NCBI GenBank assembly: GCA_023150275.1
Contig: JAKLLG010000012.1
Location: 45,294 to 109,293, forward strand
Reading direction: 5' to 3'
Length of the DNA: 64,000 nt
Source of the DNA: Rhodocyclaceae bacterium
Lineage (GTDB): Bacteria; Pseudomonadota; Gammaproteobacteria; Burkholderiales; Rhodocyclaceae
Shown: one piece after another, positions 22,450-31,307 of the stretch
How positions within the stretch are numbered: the stretch's first letter is position 1
How the letters are laid out: each line of letters begins with the position of its first letter
Program-made: the position numbers and the translations under genes
Notes under the pieces: generated by a model
Told to the model about the DNA's origin: nothing
The model's input: the letters and a program-made list of their open reading frames with translations, nothing else
Databases searched by the model: none

Positions 22450-23162
22450 TTTTCCTTGCCGTCCGGCACGAAGACGTAGCCGAATCCCCACACCGTCTGC
22501 AGGTAGCGCGGCGTCGCCGGATCGGGTTCGATCAGCTTCCTGAGCCGCGATACCTGCACATCGATGGCGCGGTCGAAGGGGCCCTGTTCGCGGCCGCGCG
22601 CCAGCGTCATCAGGCGGTCGCGCGAAAGCGGCTGGCGCGGGTGCTGCAGCAGCACCTTGAGCACGGCGAATTCGCCGGTGGTCAGCGGCAGGTGCTCATC
22701 GCCCTTCCTGAGCGTGCGTGCGGCGAGATCGACCTCGACGTTGGCAAACGCCACCAGGCCTTCCTCCGTGGCCGGCGCACCGGGCGCGCTGGTGCCCCGG
22801 CGGCGCAGCACGGCCTGGATGCGGGCGAGCAGTTCGCGTGGATTGAAGGGCTTCGGCAGGTAGTCGTCGGCGCCCATTTCGAGGCCGACGATGCGGTCGA
22901 TCTCGTCGCCCTTGGCGGTCAGCATGATGATCGCCTGGCCCGGTTCGGCCGCCCGCAGGCGGCGGCAGATCGACAGGCCGTCCTCGCCCGGCATCATCAG
23001 GTCGAGCACGATCAGGTCGTAGGCCTCGCGGGCGAGGGCCTTGTCCATTGCGGCGCCGTTCTCGGCACCCTTTACGGCAAAGCCCTGTTCGCCCAGATAG
23101 CGGATCAGCAGTTCGCGCAGGCGGAGGTCGTCGTCGACGACGAGTATCTTTTTCTGTCCCAT
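22446..23162 (-). CDS. OmpR-type response regulator
   Basis: A 238-aa two-domain regulator: receiver with VVDDD, phospho-acceptor D54 (VLDLMMPGEDG) and K in YLPKPFNPRELLAR, then a winged-helix Trans_reg_C domain (LTTGEFAVLKVLLQHP, RAIDVQVSRLRKLIE, WGFGYVFVP). It resembles OmpR closely in the receiver and linker. ATG 23162 gives the family N-terminus (MGQKKILVVDDD). A TAGCAT hexamer ends 7 nt before the ATG, so a very short or absent leader is possible. It is the first gene of an operon with the EnvZ-like kinase. Confidence 0.93.
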   Translation of the reverse strand: MGQKKILVVDDDLRLRELLIRYLGEQGFAVKGAENGAAMDKALAREAYDLIVLDLMMPGEDGLSICRRLRAAEPGQAIIMLTAKGDEIDRIVGLEMGADDYLPKPFNPRELLARIQAVLRRRGTSAPGAPATEEGLVAFANVEVDLAARTLRKGDEHLPLTTGEFAVLKVLLQHPRQPLSRDRLMTLARGREQGPFDRAIDVQVSRLRKLIEPDPATPRYLQTVWGFGYVFVPDGKEK

Positions 23163-23350
23163 GCCGCGAATGCTAGCCCAAGTTCGCGCGCTCGGCATCG
23201 TTGCGCTGCACGATGGATACAAAGCTTTACAATTCGCCCCGTCGTCAACAAACTCCGCTTACATGTCGCCGGCAGGATGCGAAGCGTGGCGGAAGTGTCT
23301 GAGTGGGAAGTTCCCGCGTGCCTTCCCCCTCATTCGCAGGAGGCGACATC

Positions 23351-23482
23351 ATGGGCAAACTATTTCTCAGCATGTTGATTGGAGCGGCGGTCATGCTAGC
23401 AACGACGGGTGAATCGAAGAACGAGCTGAAGCAATCGCTGCGTTCGGCTGCGCTCGCCGTGGCGGAGGCCGTGCAGAAATGA
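23351..23482 (+). CDS. 43-aa small hydrophobic protein
   Basis: A short open frame (MGKLFLSMLIGAAVMLATTG followed by a charged, Ala-rich tail to residue 43) preceded by a strong ribosome site GCAGGAGG at ideal distance. Its TGA overlaps the ATG of the next gene (ATGA), which supports real translation. The N-terminal half is a hydrophobic segment, either a signal peptide or a TM helix. No family was recognised. It likely forms a unit with the downstream secreted protein. Confidence 0.6.
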   Translation: MGKLFLSMLIGAAVMLATTGESKNELKQSLRSAALAVAEAVQK

Positions 23483-23742
23483 TCCGTCCGTTCGCGCTGG
23501 CTGCACTGCTGGCGGCTTTCCTTGGTGTTTCCGTTCCGGCCCAGGCATTTCCTGGCGGCTGGGCGCAGCAACGCCAGCAGCAGGGGCAGCGCGAACGACA
23601 GTATCAGGCGCCGCAGCGTGATTTCGAGCGCGCCGAGCGCGAGCGTCCGCAGCGCATGACGCCGGACGAGCGCCGTCAGTTGCGCCGCGACCTGCACGAC
23701 GCCAACCGCGACCTGCGCCCGCAGCGCCGCGACCGGCGCTGA
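23479..23742 (+). CDS. Small secreted Arg/Gln-rich protein
   Basis: An 87-aa protein with a clear signal peptide (MIRPFALAALLAAFLGVSVP, cleavage after AQA) and a highly charged mature part rich in Arg, Gln, Glu and Asp (RMTPDERRQLRRDLHDANRD), similar in composition to small periplasmic stress proteins of the DUF3106/Spy type, although no family can be asserted. The ATG overlaps the stop of the 43-aa gene. It is probably periplasmic; function unknown. Confidence 0.6.
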   Translation: MIRPFALAALLAAFLGVSVPAQAFPGGWAQQRQQQGQRERQYQAPQRDFERAERERPQRMTPDERRQLRRDLHDANRDLRPQRRDRR

Positions 23743-23804
23743 ACCGGCCGCGCCGCGACCTGTTTACGTTTTCGATCCGCGCTTGTGGATCGGGGAGGTA
23801 CGAC

Positions 23805-25331
23805 ATGAAAACCCTGTTGGCGGCAATCCTTCTCGCCGCCTCCATACTGTTCGCAACGCCTCCGCTCGCGGTAGCGGCGGGCGCGAGCATGGGCGAAGCC
23901 GACGCCCGCCATTTGCTCAATCGCACCGGCTTCGGCGCCACTCCGGCCGAGGTGGCGGCCTATGCCAGGCTGTCGCGCGAGGAGGGCGTGCGGCAGCGGC
24001 TCGCCGGCTTCAGCGGCCGGCCGCAAGTCACGCCGCCGGAGGTGGCCTTCGAACCGCTGCATCGTGCCCGTCAGCTCGGCGAGGAAGAAAAGAAGGCCGC
24101 GCTGCGCGCTGAGTTCCAGAAGGGGGCCGAGATCCGTGCCTGGTGGCTGCAGGAAATGCTGCAGACCCCGTCGCCGCTGAGCGAACGGATGACGCTTTTC
24201 TGGCACAACCACTTCGTTTCCAGCCAGCAGAAGGTCAAGCCGGCCCGGCTGATGCTTGATCAAAATCTCCTGCTGCGCCGGCATGCGCTGGGTAACTTCG
24301 GTGTTTTGCTGCACGCCGTGGCCAGGGATCCGGCGATGCTTGTCTATCTCGACGGCGCGACCAGCCGGCGCGGGCAGCCGAACGAGAACTTCGCGCGCGA
24401 GGTGATGGAGCTATTCACGCTCGGGGAAGGGCATTACGCCGAGCGGGACATCAAGGAAGCCGCGCGCGCCTTCACCGGGTGGAGCGTTGATCGCGAGACA
24501 GGCACCTACCTCTGGCGGCCGCAGGCGCATGACGATGGCGAAAAAAGCGTACTGGGCCGGCAGGGGCGTTTCGACGGCGACGCCGTGCTCGACATCCTGC
24601 TCGCCCAGCCGGCCTGTGCCGAATTTATCGCCGGCAAGCTGTGGCGCGAGTTCGTATCGCCACAGCCTGAGCCGAAGGAACTCGCGCATGTCGCCGTGCG
24701 TCTGCGCGAAACCGGCTACGACATTCGCGCCGCGTTGGCCGTGCTCCTGTCGACACGCGCATTCTGGGCGCCGGAAAACCGTGGCGTGCTGGTCAAGTCG
24801 CCGGTCGACTTGGTGGTCGGCAGCGCCCGCACTCTCGATATCCGTGTTCCCGATGCGCTGCCGCTCGCCTTTACGGTGCGCAACCTCGGCCAGGATCTCT
24901 TCGCGCCACCGAACGTCAAGGGCTGGCCGGGGGGCGACGCGTGGATCAACGCCTCGACGCTGCTCGCGCGCAAGGCCTTCATCGAGCGACTGCTGCGCAA
25001 TGAACGCCTGGTTGCGCCGATGGCGCGCGCCGACGGTGTCGAGATGGACTACGAGCAGGGTAGCCGGCAGCAGCGACAGCGGGTGCGCGATCTGCGCGAG
25101 GAGTTCGGCAAGGGCGCCGGGCGGCTTGAGGGCGATGCGCGCCTGCGCATGGCGCAGGCGCTATCCGACATCCGCTTCGACAGCGCTGCCTGGCTCGCCG
25201 GATTTCCCGACCACGCGGCTGTCGCGCGCGCCCTGTTGCCGGTCGTTCCCGTCGTGCCACCGGCAGCCGATCTTCAGGGACTGGCGCTGGTGCGCACGCT
25301 TGCGCTGGACCCGGCCTACCAACTCAAATGA
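23805..25331 (+). CDS. DUF1800 family protein
   Basis: A 508-aa exported protein (signal peptide ending near LAVAAG). Diagnostic DUF1800 segments: DARHLLNRTGFGATPAEVAAY (about 29-49), LSERMTLFWHNHFVSS, NENFAREVMELFTLGEGHY, EAARAFTGWSV, VKGWPGGDAWINASTLLAR. Function is unknown; the family almost always occurs with DUF1501 proteins. ATG 23805 is preceded by GGGGAGG. The DUF1501 gene follows 10 bp downstream, forming a two-gene unit. Confidence 0.92.
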   Translation: MKTLLAAILLAASILFATPPLAVAAGASMGEADARHLLNRTGFGATPAEVAAYARLSREEGVRQRLAGFSGRPQVTPPEVAFEPLHRARQLGEEEKKAALRAEFQKGAEIRAWWLQEMLQTPSPLSERMTLFWHNHFVSSQQKVKPARLMLDQNLLLRRHALGNFGVLLHAVARDPAMLVYLDGATSRRGQPNENFAREVMELFTLGEGHYAERDIKEAARAFTGWSVDRETGTYLWRPQAHDDGEKSVLGRQGRFDGDAVLDILLAQPACAEFIAGKLWREFVSPQPEPKELAHVAVRLRETGYDIRAALAVLLSTRAFWAPENRGVLVKSPVDLVVGSARTLDIRVPDALPLAFTVRNLGQDLFAPPNVKGWPGGDAWINASTLLARKAFIERLLRNERLVAPMARADGVEMDYEQGSRQQRQRVRDLREEFGKGAGRLEGDARLRMAQALSDIRFDSAAWLAGFPDHAAVARALLPVVPVVPPAADLQGLALVRTLALDPAYQLK

Positions 25332-25341
25332 GGGCGCTGTC

Positions 25342-26508
25342 ATGAATCGACGCAAGCTGCTGCAGGCCATCGCCGCGTGCGGTGTGCCCATGCTGGTCCC
25401 GCGCATCGCGCTGGCGGCCGGAAACGCGACGGCCGACTATGGCCGCCTGCTCGTGCTCATCGAACTCAAGGGGGGCAACGACGGGCTCAATACCATCGTG
25501 CCCTTTGCGGCGCCGGCCTATGCGCGCCTGCGGCCGCGGCTCGCGTTGAAGCGCGAAGAGGTTCTGCAACTCGATGAGCGCACTGGTGCGCATCCGGCGC
25601 TGCAAACCCTGCAGCCGCTCTGGCAGGCCGGTGAGCTGGCGATCGTGCAGTCGGTCGGTTATCCGCAGCCGAATCTCTCGCATTTTCGCTCGATCGAAAT
25701 CTGGGATACCGCGGCGGCGAGCGACCAGTATCTGAGCGACGGCTGGCTGGCGCGCGTCTTTGCGGCGCATCCGGCGCCGGCGAGCTATGCGGCCGACGGC
25801 ATCGTTGTCGGTGCCAGCGATCTCGGCCCCCTCGCCGGAACGGGGGCGCGTGCCGTGGCGATCGCCGGTGCCGATCAGTTCCAGCGCCAGGCAAGGTTCG
25901 CTGCCGCGCGCGACGCGGCAGGACGCAACGGCGCGCTGCGCCATCTGCTCAAGGTCGAGCATGACGTTGCCACCGCGGCAGCGCGCATCGGAAGTACGCA
26001 CGTCTTCCGCACGGCCTTTCCGGGCGGGCCGTTCGGCGATGCGGTGAAGACGGGTTGCCAGGCCATCGCTTCGGGCAGCGGCATCGCCGTATTACGCCTG
26101 ACGCTGGGCGGCTTCGATACGCATCAGAACCAGCCGGGGACCCACGCCGGCCTGCTCCGGCAACTCGCCGAAGGCATCGTGGCGTTGCGCGCGGCGTTGC
26201 AGGAAATCGGCCGCTGGCAGGATACGCTGGTGATGACCTATGCCGAGTTCGGCCGTCGGCCGCAGGAGAACGCCTCCCTCGGTACCGACCACGGTACCGC
26301 GGCGCCGCACTTCGTACTCGGAGGGCGCGTGCGCGGCGGCCTTCATGGCGCGGCGCCGCAACTCGATCGCCTCGACGGAAACGGCAACCTGCCGTTCGCC
26401 GTCGATTTCCGCAGTCTCTACGCAAGCGTCCTGGAGGACTGGTGGGGAGTGCCGTCATCGGCGCCGCTTGGCGGGCGATTCGCAAAGCTGCAGGGGCTTC
26501 TGGCGTAA
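25342..26508 (+). CDS. DUF1501 family protein
   Basis: A 388-aa protein with a Tat-like N-terminus (MNRRKLLQAIAACGVPMLVP, then ALAAG) and DUF1501 motifs: LVLIELKGGNDGLNTIVPF, PNLSHFRSIEIWDTA, GGFDTHQNQ and TYAEFGRRPQENASLGTDHG (sulfatase/alkaline-phosphatase-like fold). It follows the DUF1800 gene with only 10 bp between. The start ATG at 25342 is preceded by GAGG. The pair is widespread in environmental bacteria; a cell-surface or export function is suggested but not proven. Confidence 0.92.
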   Translation: MNRRKLLQAIAACGVPMLVPRIALAAGNATADYGRLLVLIELKGGNDGLNTIVPFAAPAYARLRPRLALKREEVLQLDERTGAHPALQTLQPLWQAGELAIVQSVGYPQPNLSHFRSIEIWDTAAASDQYLSDGWLARVFAAHPAPASYAADGIVVGASDLGPLAGTGARAVAIAGADQFQRQARFAAARDAAGRNGALRHLLKVEHDVATAAARIGSTHVFRTAFPGGPFGDAVKTGCQAIASGSGIAVLRLTLGGFDTHQNQPGTHAGLLRQLAEGIVALRAALQEIGRWQDTLVMTYAEFGRRPQENASLGTDHGTAAPHFVLGGRVRGGLHGAAPQLDRLDGNGNLPFAVDFRSLYASVLEDWWGVPSSAPLGGRFAKLQGLLA

Positions 26509-26509
26509 C

Positions 26510-26544
26510 TTGCGGGAGGTCTATTCCGGGTTGATAATCGGCGC
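26510..26544 (+). promoter_or_regulatory. Promoter of the CheR-GGDEF-EAL gene; leaderless start
   Basis: TTGCGG at 26510-26515, a 17-bp spacer, and GATAAT at 26533-26538. Only 6 nt separate the hexamer from the ATG at 26545, so transcription would start at or next to the start codon. No Shine-Dalgarno sequence is at the usual distance. Confidence 0.55.
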
Positions 26545-29500
26545 ATGGGAGAGCCGGCAGATCACAGGGATGAAGTCGAGCAGTGGTGCGACGAGCTTGC
26601 CGACGCCGGCGTTGCCGCTGCGCTGCCGGCGATGATCGATCTGCTGCGTCGCCGTTCCGGCATCGATTTCTCGGGTTACAAATCGACCACGCTGGCGCGG
26701 CGTCTGCAAAAGCGCATGGCCGTCCACGGGTTTGCCGATACGGCCGATTACATCGCACTGCTCGCCGACGATACGCGCGGCGAGTCGGAATGTACGGCCC
26801 TCGGCCGCGATCTCCTGATCAACGTCACCGAGTTTTTTCGCGATGCCGAGGTCTTTCACCAGCTGGCCGAGGAAATCCTCCCCGATCTCCTGCGCGGCCG
26901 CGATGCGGCGGACGATCTGCGCATCTGGTCGGCCGGCTGTGCGAGCGGCGAGGAAGCCTACTCGCTGGCCCTGCTGGCACTGGAGTGCGCTGGCCGCATG
27001 GGCTTCGATGGCAATGTCAAGGTGTTCGCCACCGACCTGCACGGCGAAGTGCTCGGCGAGGCCTCGCGCGGCATCTATCCCGCGGAGGCGGTGAGCAAGG
27101 TGCCGGAGGCGTTGCTGCGCCGCTACTTCCAGCGCAGCGGCGACGAATGGCAGGTGGATGCCAGCCTGCGCCGGCATGTCGTCTTCGCGCGCCACAACCT
27201 GCTCAGCGACCCGCCATTCACGCGCATCGACCTTGTTGTCTGCCGCAATCTGCTGATTTATCTGCAGCCGGCGGCGCAACTGCGCGTGCTGGCCAACCTG
27301 CACTTCGCGCTCAATCCGCAGGGCTTGCTCCTGCTCGGGGCGAGTGAAACCGCCGGCGATCTGGAGGGACGCGCCTTTTCCGTCGTCGATTGTTCGCACA
27401 AACTCTACCGCAAGGTGGCGGTGCTGCTGGAGCGGGCCATCGATCCGGCTGGTGCTGCCGTGCAGGCCATCTCAGCACGCGCTGCGCAGTCGCCACGCGC
27501 CGGCACAGAACCGCACCCGCCCATCGGCGGCGAGGCCACGCTGCGCGCCGAACTTCAGGCGACGCGCGAGCGGCTGCAGGAAATGCTGATTGAACTGCAG
27601 TTCAGTCATGAGCGCGTCGATCTCGCCAACGAGGAGCTGACAGCCTCGAACGAGGAACTGCAAAGCACCAACGAAGAGCTGAAATCGGCGAACGAGGACT
27701 TATACGGCCTCAACCGGCAGCTCGAAGAGAAGAATACGGCGCTCACCGCCTTGGCGCGCGACTACGATCATCTGCTGGCGAGCGCTGAAATCGGCACGGT
27801 GTTTGTCGATGCCGCGCTCTGTCTGCGGCGCTTCAGCCCGGGCGTCGAGCGCTTTCTCTCGCTGCGCGTGCAGGATATCGGGCGGCCGATCACCGATCTC
27901 GTCTATCACGCCGGCGATCAGGCCGGGTTCGTCGCGGCATTGAGGCAGGTCGAAGCGAGCGGCGAACGGATCGAGCGCGAACTGCAGATCGATACGGCGC
28001 ATTGGTTCCTGGAGCGGATTTCACCTTTTCGCGGCGCTGACGGGCGGCGTGACGGGCTGGTGCTGACCTGGACGGAGATCAGCGAGGTCAAGCAGATCCG
28101 CAACCTCGCCGAGCGCCTGGCGGAAGATCGGACGCGCCTGCTCGGCATCCTCGACGCGATGCCCGATGGCGTCTACATCGTAAACAAGGATCACGACATT
28201 GAGTACCTCAATCCGGCGCTTGAAAGAGCCTTCGGGCCGGTAGAGGGGCGCAAGTGCTATGCCTATTTCCACGGGCGCGGCAAGCAATGCGACTGGTGCA
28301 AGAACCCGGATGTCTTTGCCGGCAAATCGGTGCATTGGGAGTGGACTTCGCCGAAAGGGCGGACCTACGACCTGTTCGACATGCCCTTCCACAATCCTGA
28401 CGGCAGCATCAGCAAGTTCGAGATATTCCACGACATCACGCCGATCGACGATGCACGGCGGCGTCTTGAGGAAGCAGCCTCGCTGGCAAGGGTAGGGCAC
28501 TGGGAGTGGAACGTGCAGACCGGCGACCTGCGCTGGAGCGACGAAACCTTCCGCTGCTTCGGCTACATGCCGGGTGAGATCACGCCCAGTTTCGATTTCT
28601 TCGCCGAACATGTGCACGAGGATGATCGTGCAGCACTGCAGGCGGCGGTGACCCATTCGCTGGAGACCGGTGAATCGTATCTGGTCGAGTTTCGTTTCCG
28701 GCGCAGCGACGGCGCCCTGCGTTTCGGTCGCGCCAACGGCTACGTCAAGTACGACGACGACGGAAGACCCCTGTGGATGACCGGCGCCATGCAGGACATC
28801 ACGGCGCTGCGCCAGTCGGAGCATCGCCTGCAGGCGGCGTTTCGCGCCAGCCCGTTCGCGGCCTCGATTGCCCGGATGTCGGACGGCGTTTTCGTCTATG
28901 TGAACGACAAGTTCGAGAAGTATTTCGGCTGGAAAGCCGCGGACATGGTCGGCAAGACCTCACTCGAAATCGGCCTGTGGCCGGATCTGCAGACACGCAA
29001 GGCCTGGCTGGAAGAACTCGGCCGCAGCGGCACGCTGCTCGATTTTGAATCGCTGTGGCAGGACAAGCAGGGTAATCCCCGCCACGTGAGCCTTTCCGCG
29101 GAAATTCTCAAGCTCGACGACGAACCGCACATCCTCGCCTTCATCCAGGACATCACCGAGCGCAAGGAAAACGAGCGGCGCATTGAATTCCTCGCCCATC
29201 ACGATCCGCTGACCGGCCTGCCCAACCGCGTGCTGTTCCGCGAGCGCTTTTCGCTGGCAACGGCGATGGCCGAGCGCAAGGGCGGCAGGATCGCGCTGCT
29301 CTTCGTCGACCTCGACCACTTCAAGACGATCAACGACACGCTGGGGCACCCGGTCGGCGATCGGCTGCTGCAGGATGTCGCCAAGCGCCTGCGCGACTGC
29401 GTGCGCGACACCGACACGATCAGCCGTCTCGGCGGCGACGAGTTCCTGATCGCGCTGACCGATGTGGTCGATCCCGACGACGCCGGTCGCGTCGCCGCCA

Positions 29501-30495
29501 AGATCGTCGAGGCCTTGGCGCAACCGTTCGACATCGAAGCGCACGAACTCGCTGCCACGCTCTCGCTCGGCATCGCGCTGTGGCCGGACGACGGCACCGA
29601 TTTCGATATCCTCCTGCAGCGCGCTGATACCGCGATGTATCAGGCCAAGGGGGCCGGCCGCAACACCTACCGCTTCTTCACCGCCGAGATGAACGCCGAA
29701 GCGATGGAACAGCTGCAGTTGCGTGCCGCGTTGCGTCGCGCCCTGGAGAACGGCGAATTCGAGCTGCACTATCAGCCGCAGATCGAACTGAAGAGCCAGC
29801 GCGTGACTGGCGTCGAGGCGCTGCTGCGCTGGCGCCGCGATGGTGAGCTGGTGCCGCCGGGGCGCTTCATCCCGGTGGCCGAGGAAAGCGGCCTGATCGT
29901 GCCCATCGGCGACTGGGTGCTGCGCGAGGCCTGCCGGCAGGCCGCCCGCTGGCAGCAGGCCGGCTTGCCTGAACTGGCGATGGCAGTGAACCTCTCCGCC
30001 GTTCAGTTCCAGCGTGGCGATCTCGAACGTTGCGTGGCTGAGGCGCTCGCCGAATCCGGGCTCGACCCGGTGCTGCTCGAACTCGAACTCACCGAGTCGC
30101 TGTTGCTCGACGACGCCGAGGGCGTACTGGCGGCGGCGCGGCGCTTCAAGGCGCTTGGCGTGCGCCTGTCGATCGACGATTTTGGTACCGGCTATTCGAG
30201 CCTCGCCTACCTGAAGCGCTTCGACGTGGACAAGCTGAAGATCGACCAGTCCTTCGTGCGCGATATCGCCAGCGATCCGGACGATGCCGCGATCGTTCGC
30301 GCGATCATCAGCATGGCGCGCAGCCTCAAGCTGCGCGTGATCGCCGAAGGTGTCGAAACCGACGATGTGGCGCGCTTCCTCGACATCTACCACTGCGACG
30401 AAGCGCAGGGCTTCCTCTACGCGCGGCCCATGCCGGGCGAGGCGATCCCGCAGTGGCTTGCCAGCTGGCGCGCGGGCGGCGCGGACGACTATTGA
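26545..30495 (+). CDS. CheR methyltransferase-PAS-GGDEF-EAL fusion protein
   Basis: A 1316-aa cytosolic signalling protein without TM segments. In order: a CheR-type methyltransferase domain (about 28-290, SAM motif SAGCASGEEAYSLAL), a coiled coil (ELTASNEELQSTNEEL), four PAS domains (about 405-1000 overall; the second carries C571, C582 and C585), GGDEF with RLGGDEF (963-967) and an upstream RDTD inhibitory-site sequence, and EAL (EALLRW, E1091-A-L). Both c-di-GMP motifs look intact, so it could make and degrade c-di-GMP. There is no CheB domain, unlike many CheB-CheR-PAS proteins. It is a single-gene unit with its own promoter. Confidence 0.93.
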   Translation: MGEPADHRDEVEQWCDELADAGVAAALPAMIDLLRRRSGIDFSGYKSTTLARRLQKRMAVHGFADTADYIALLADDTRGESECTALGRDLLINVTEFFRDAEVFHQLAEEILPDLLRGRDAADDLRIWSAGCASGEEAYSLALLALECAGRMGFDGNVKVFATDLHGEVLGEASRGIYPAEAVSKVPEALLRRYFQRSGDEWQVDASLRRHVVFARHNLLSDPPFTRIDLVVCRNLLIYLQPAAQLRVLANLHFALNPQGLLLLGASETAGDLEGRAFSVVDCSHKLYRKVAVLLERAIDPAGAAVQAISARAAQSPRAGTEPHPPIGGEATLRAELQATRERLQEMLIELQFSHERVDLANEELTASNEELQSTNEELKSANEDLYGLNRQLEEKNTALTALARDYDHLLASAEIGTVFVDAALCLRRFSPGVERFLSLRVQDIGRPITDLVYHAGDQAGFVAALRQVEASGERIERELQIDTAHWFLERISPFRGADGRRDGLVLTWTEISEVKQIRNLAERLAEDRTRLLGILDAMPDGVYIVNKDHDIEYLNPALERAFGPVEGRKCYAYFHGRGKQCDWCKNPDVFAGKSVHWEWTSPKGRTYDLFDMPFHNPDGSISKFEIFHDITPIDDARRRLEEAASLARVGHWEWNVQTGDLRWSDETFRCFGYMPGEITPSFDFFAEHVHEDDRAALQAAVTHSLETGESYLVEFRFRRSDGALRFGRANGYVKYDDDGRPLWMTGAMQDITALRQSEHRLQAAFRASPFAASIARMSDGVFVYVNDKFEKYFGWKAADMVGKTSLEIGLWPDLQTRKAWLEELGRSGTLLDFESLWQDKQGNPRHVSLSAEILKLDDEPHILAFIQDITERKENERRIEFLAHHDPLTGLPNRVLFRERFSLATAMAERKGGRIALLFVDLDHFKTINDTLGHPVGDRLLQDVAKRLRDCVRDTDTISRLGGDEFLIALTDVVDPDDAGRVAAKIVEALAQPFDIEAHELAATLSLGIALWPDDGTDFDILLQRADTAMYQAKGAGRNTYRFFTAEMNAEAMEQLQLRAALRRALENGEFELHYQPQIELKSQRVTGVEALLRWRRDGELVPPGRFIPVAEESGLIVPIGDWVLREACRQAARWQQAGLPELAMAVNLSAVQFQRGDLERCVAEALAESGLDPVLLELELTESLLLDDAEGVLAAARRFKALGVRLSIDDFGTGYSSLAYLKRFDVDKLKIDQSFVRDIASDPDDAAIVRAIISMARSLKLRVIAEGVETDDVARFLDIYHCDEAQGFLYARPMPGEAIPQWLASWRAGGADDY

Positions 30496-30544
30496 TCGCA
30501 GCCCGCCGTTGCAACGGGGGCGCGATGCGCCGGCGGTGGCAGGG

Positions 30545-30556
30545 TAAAATGCCCGC
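30545..30556 (+). promoter_or_regulatory. -10 element for tsaB; leaderless start
   Basis: TAAAAT at 30545-30550 with 6 nt (gcccgc) before the ATG at 30557. No Shine-Dalgarno sequence is present and no clear -35 is seen at 17 bp. This is consistent with a leaderless or near-leaderless transcript. Confidence 0.45.
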
Positions 30557-31234
30557 ATGCTCTTCCTTGCTCTTGAATCTTCAACCGACGCCGGATCGGT
30601 CGCGCTGTGGCGCGACGGTGTGGTGCGCGAGGCGTTCTGTCCCGCCGGGCAGCCTTCGTCGGCGACCCTGCTGCCGCTCGCGGCAACGCTTCTTGCCGAG
30701 GCGGGCGCCACGTTCGCCGAACTCGATGCAATCGCCTATGCCGCCGGTCCCGGCTCGTTTACCGGGTTGCGCGTCGCCTGCGGGCTCGCGCAGGGGCTCG
30801 CCGTCGCGCACGAGCGTCCGGTGCTCGGCATCGGCACGCTCGATGTGATCGCCGCCGCGGTGGACGCGCCGCGTGTTGCCGTCTGCCTCGATGCGCGCAT
30901 GAACGAAGTCTATGCCGGCCTCTTCGAGGACGGCGAAGCGGTGTCCGCAATCGGCGTTCATGCGCCGGAGGCCGTGCCGCTGCCGCCGGGCGAAGGCTGG
31001 GTGGCCGCCGGCAACGCGCTGGCCGCCTATCCGGCGCTGCATGCCCGCATGGGCGGCGCCTGCCGCAGCCTGTTGCCGGAAATTGCGCCGACCGCCGCGA
31101 TGCTTGCCCGACTGGCGGCACCGCGCCTGCAGCGTGGCGAGGGCATCGATCCCGCGCTGGCGGCCCCGGTCTATGTGCGCGACAAGGTGGCGCTGACCGT
31201 GGCCGAACGCGTGGCGCAGGGGGGCAGGGCATGA
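30557..31234 (+). CDS. tsaB: tRNA threonylcarbamoyladenosine biosynthesis protein TsaB
   Basis: TsaB (225 aa) is the scaffold partner of TsaD in t6A37 tRNA modification. The N-terminus MLFLALESSTDAGSVALWRD and the conserved YAAGPGSFTGLRVACGLAQGLA motif (about 58-79) identify it; DARMNEVYAGLF is also typical. The gene begins 6 nt after a -10-like hexamer with no ribosome site. rimI lies downstream, a common arrangement in proteobacteria, joined by a coupled mini-frame (31231-31311). Confidence 0.95.
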   Translation: MLFLALESSTDAGSVALWRDGVVREAFCPAGQPSSATLLPLAATLLAEAGATFAELDAIAYAAGPGSFTGLRVACGLAQGLAVAHERPVLGIGTLDVIAAAVDAPRVAVCLDARMNEVYAGLFEDGEAVSAIGVHAPEAVPLPPGEGWVAAGNALAAYPALHARMGGACRSLLPEIAPTAAMLARLAAPRLQRGEGIDPALAAPVYVRDKVALTVAERVAQGGRA

Positions 31235-31307
31235 CCAGCCGCTGCCGCGATTGCACCGAGGGCCGCCGCGCCACCGCTGCCGCAGCCCCGCGCCGGAGGG
31301 GCTGCCA

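Noticed and set aside
28960..30711. A 583-codon antisense open frame opposite the GGDEF-EAL region
   Set aside because: Shadow of a high-GC gene; no protein family features and no ribosome site.
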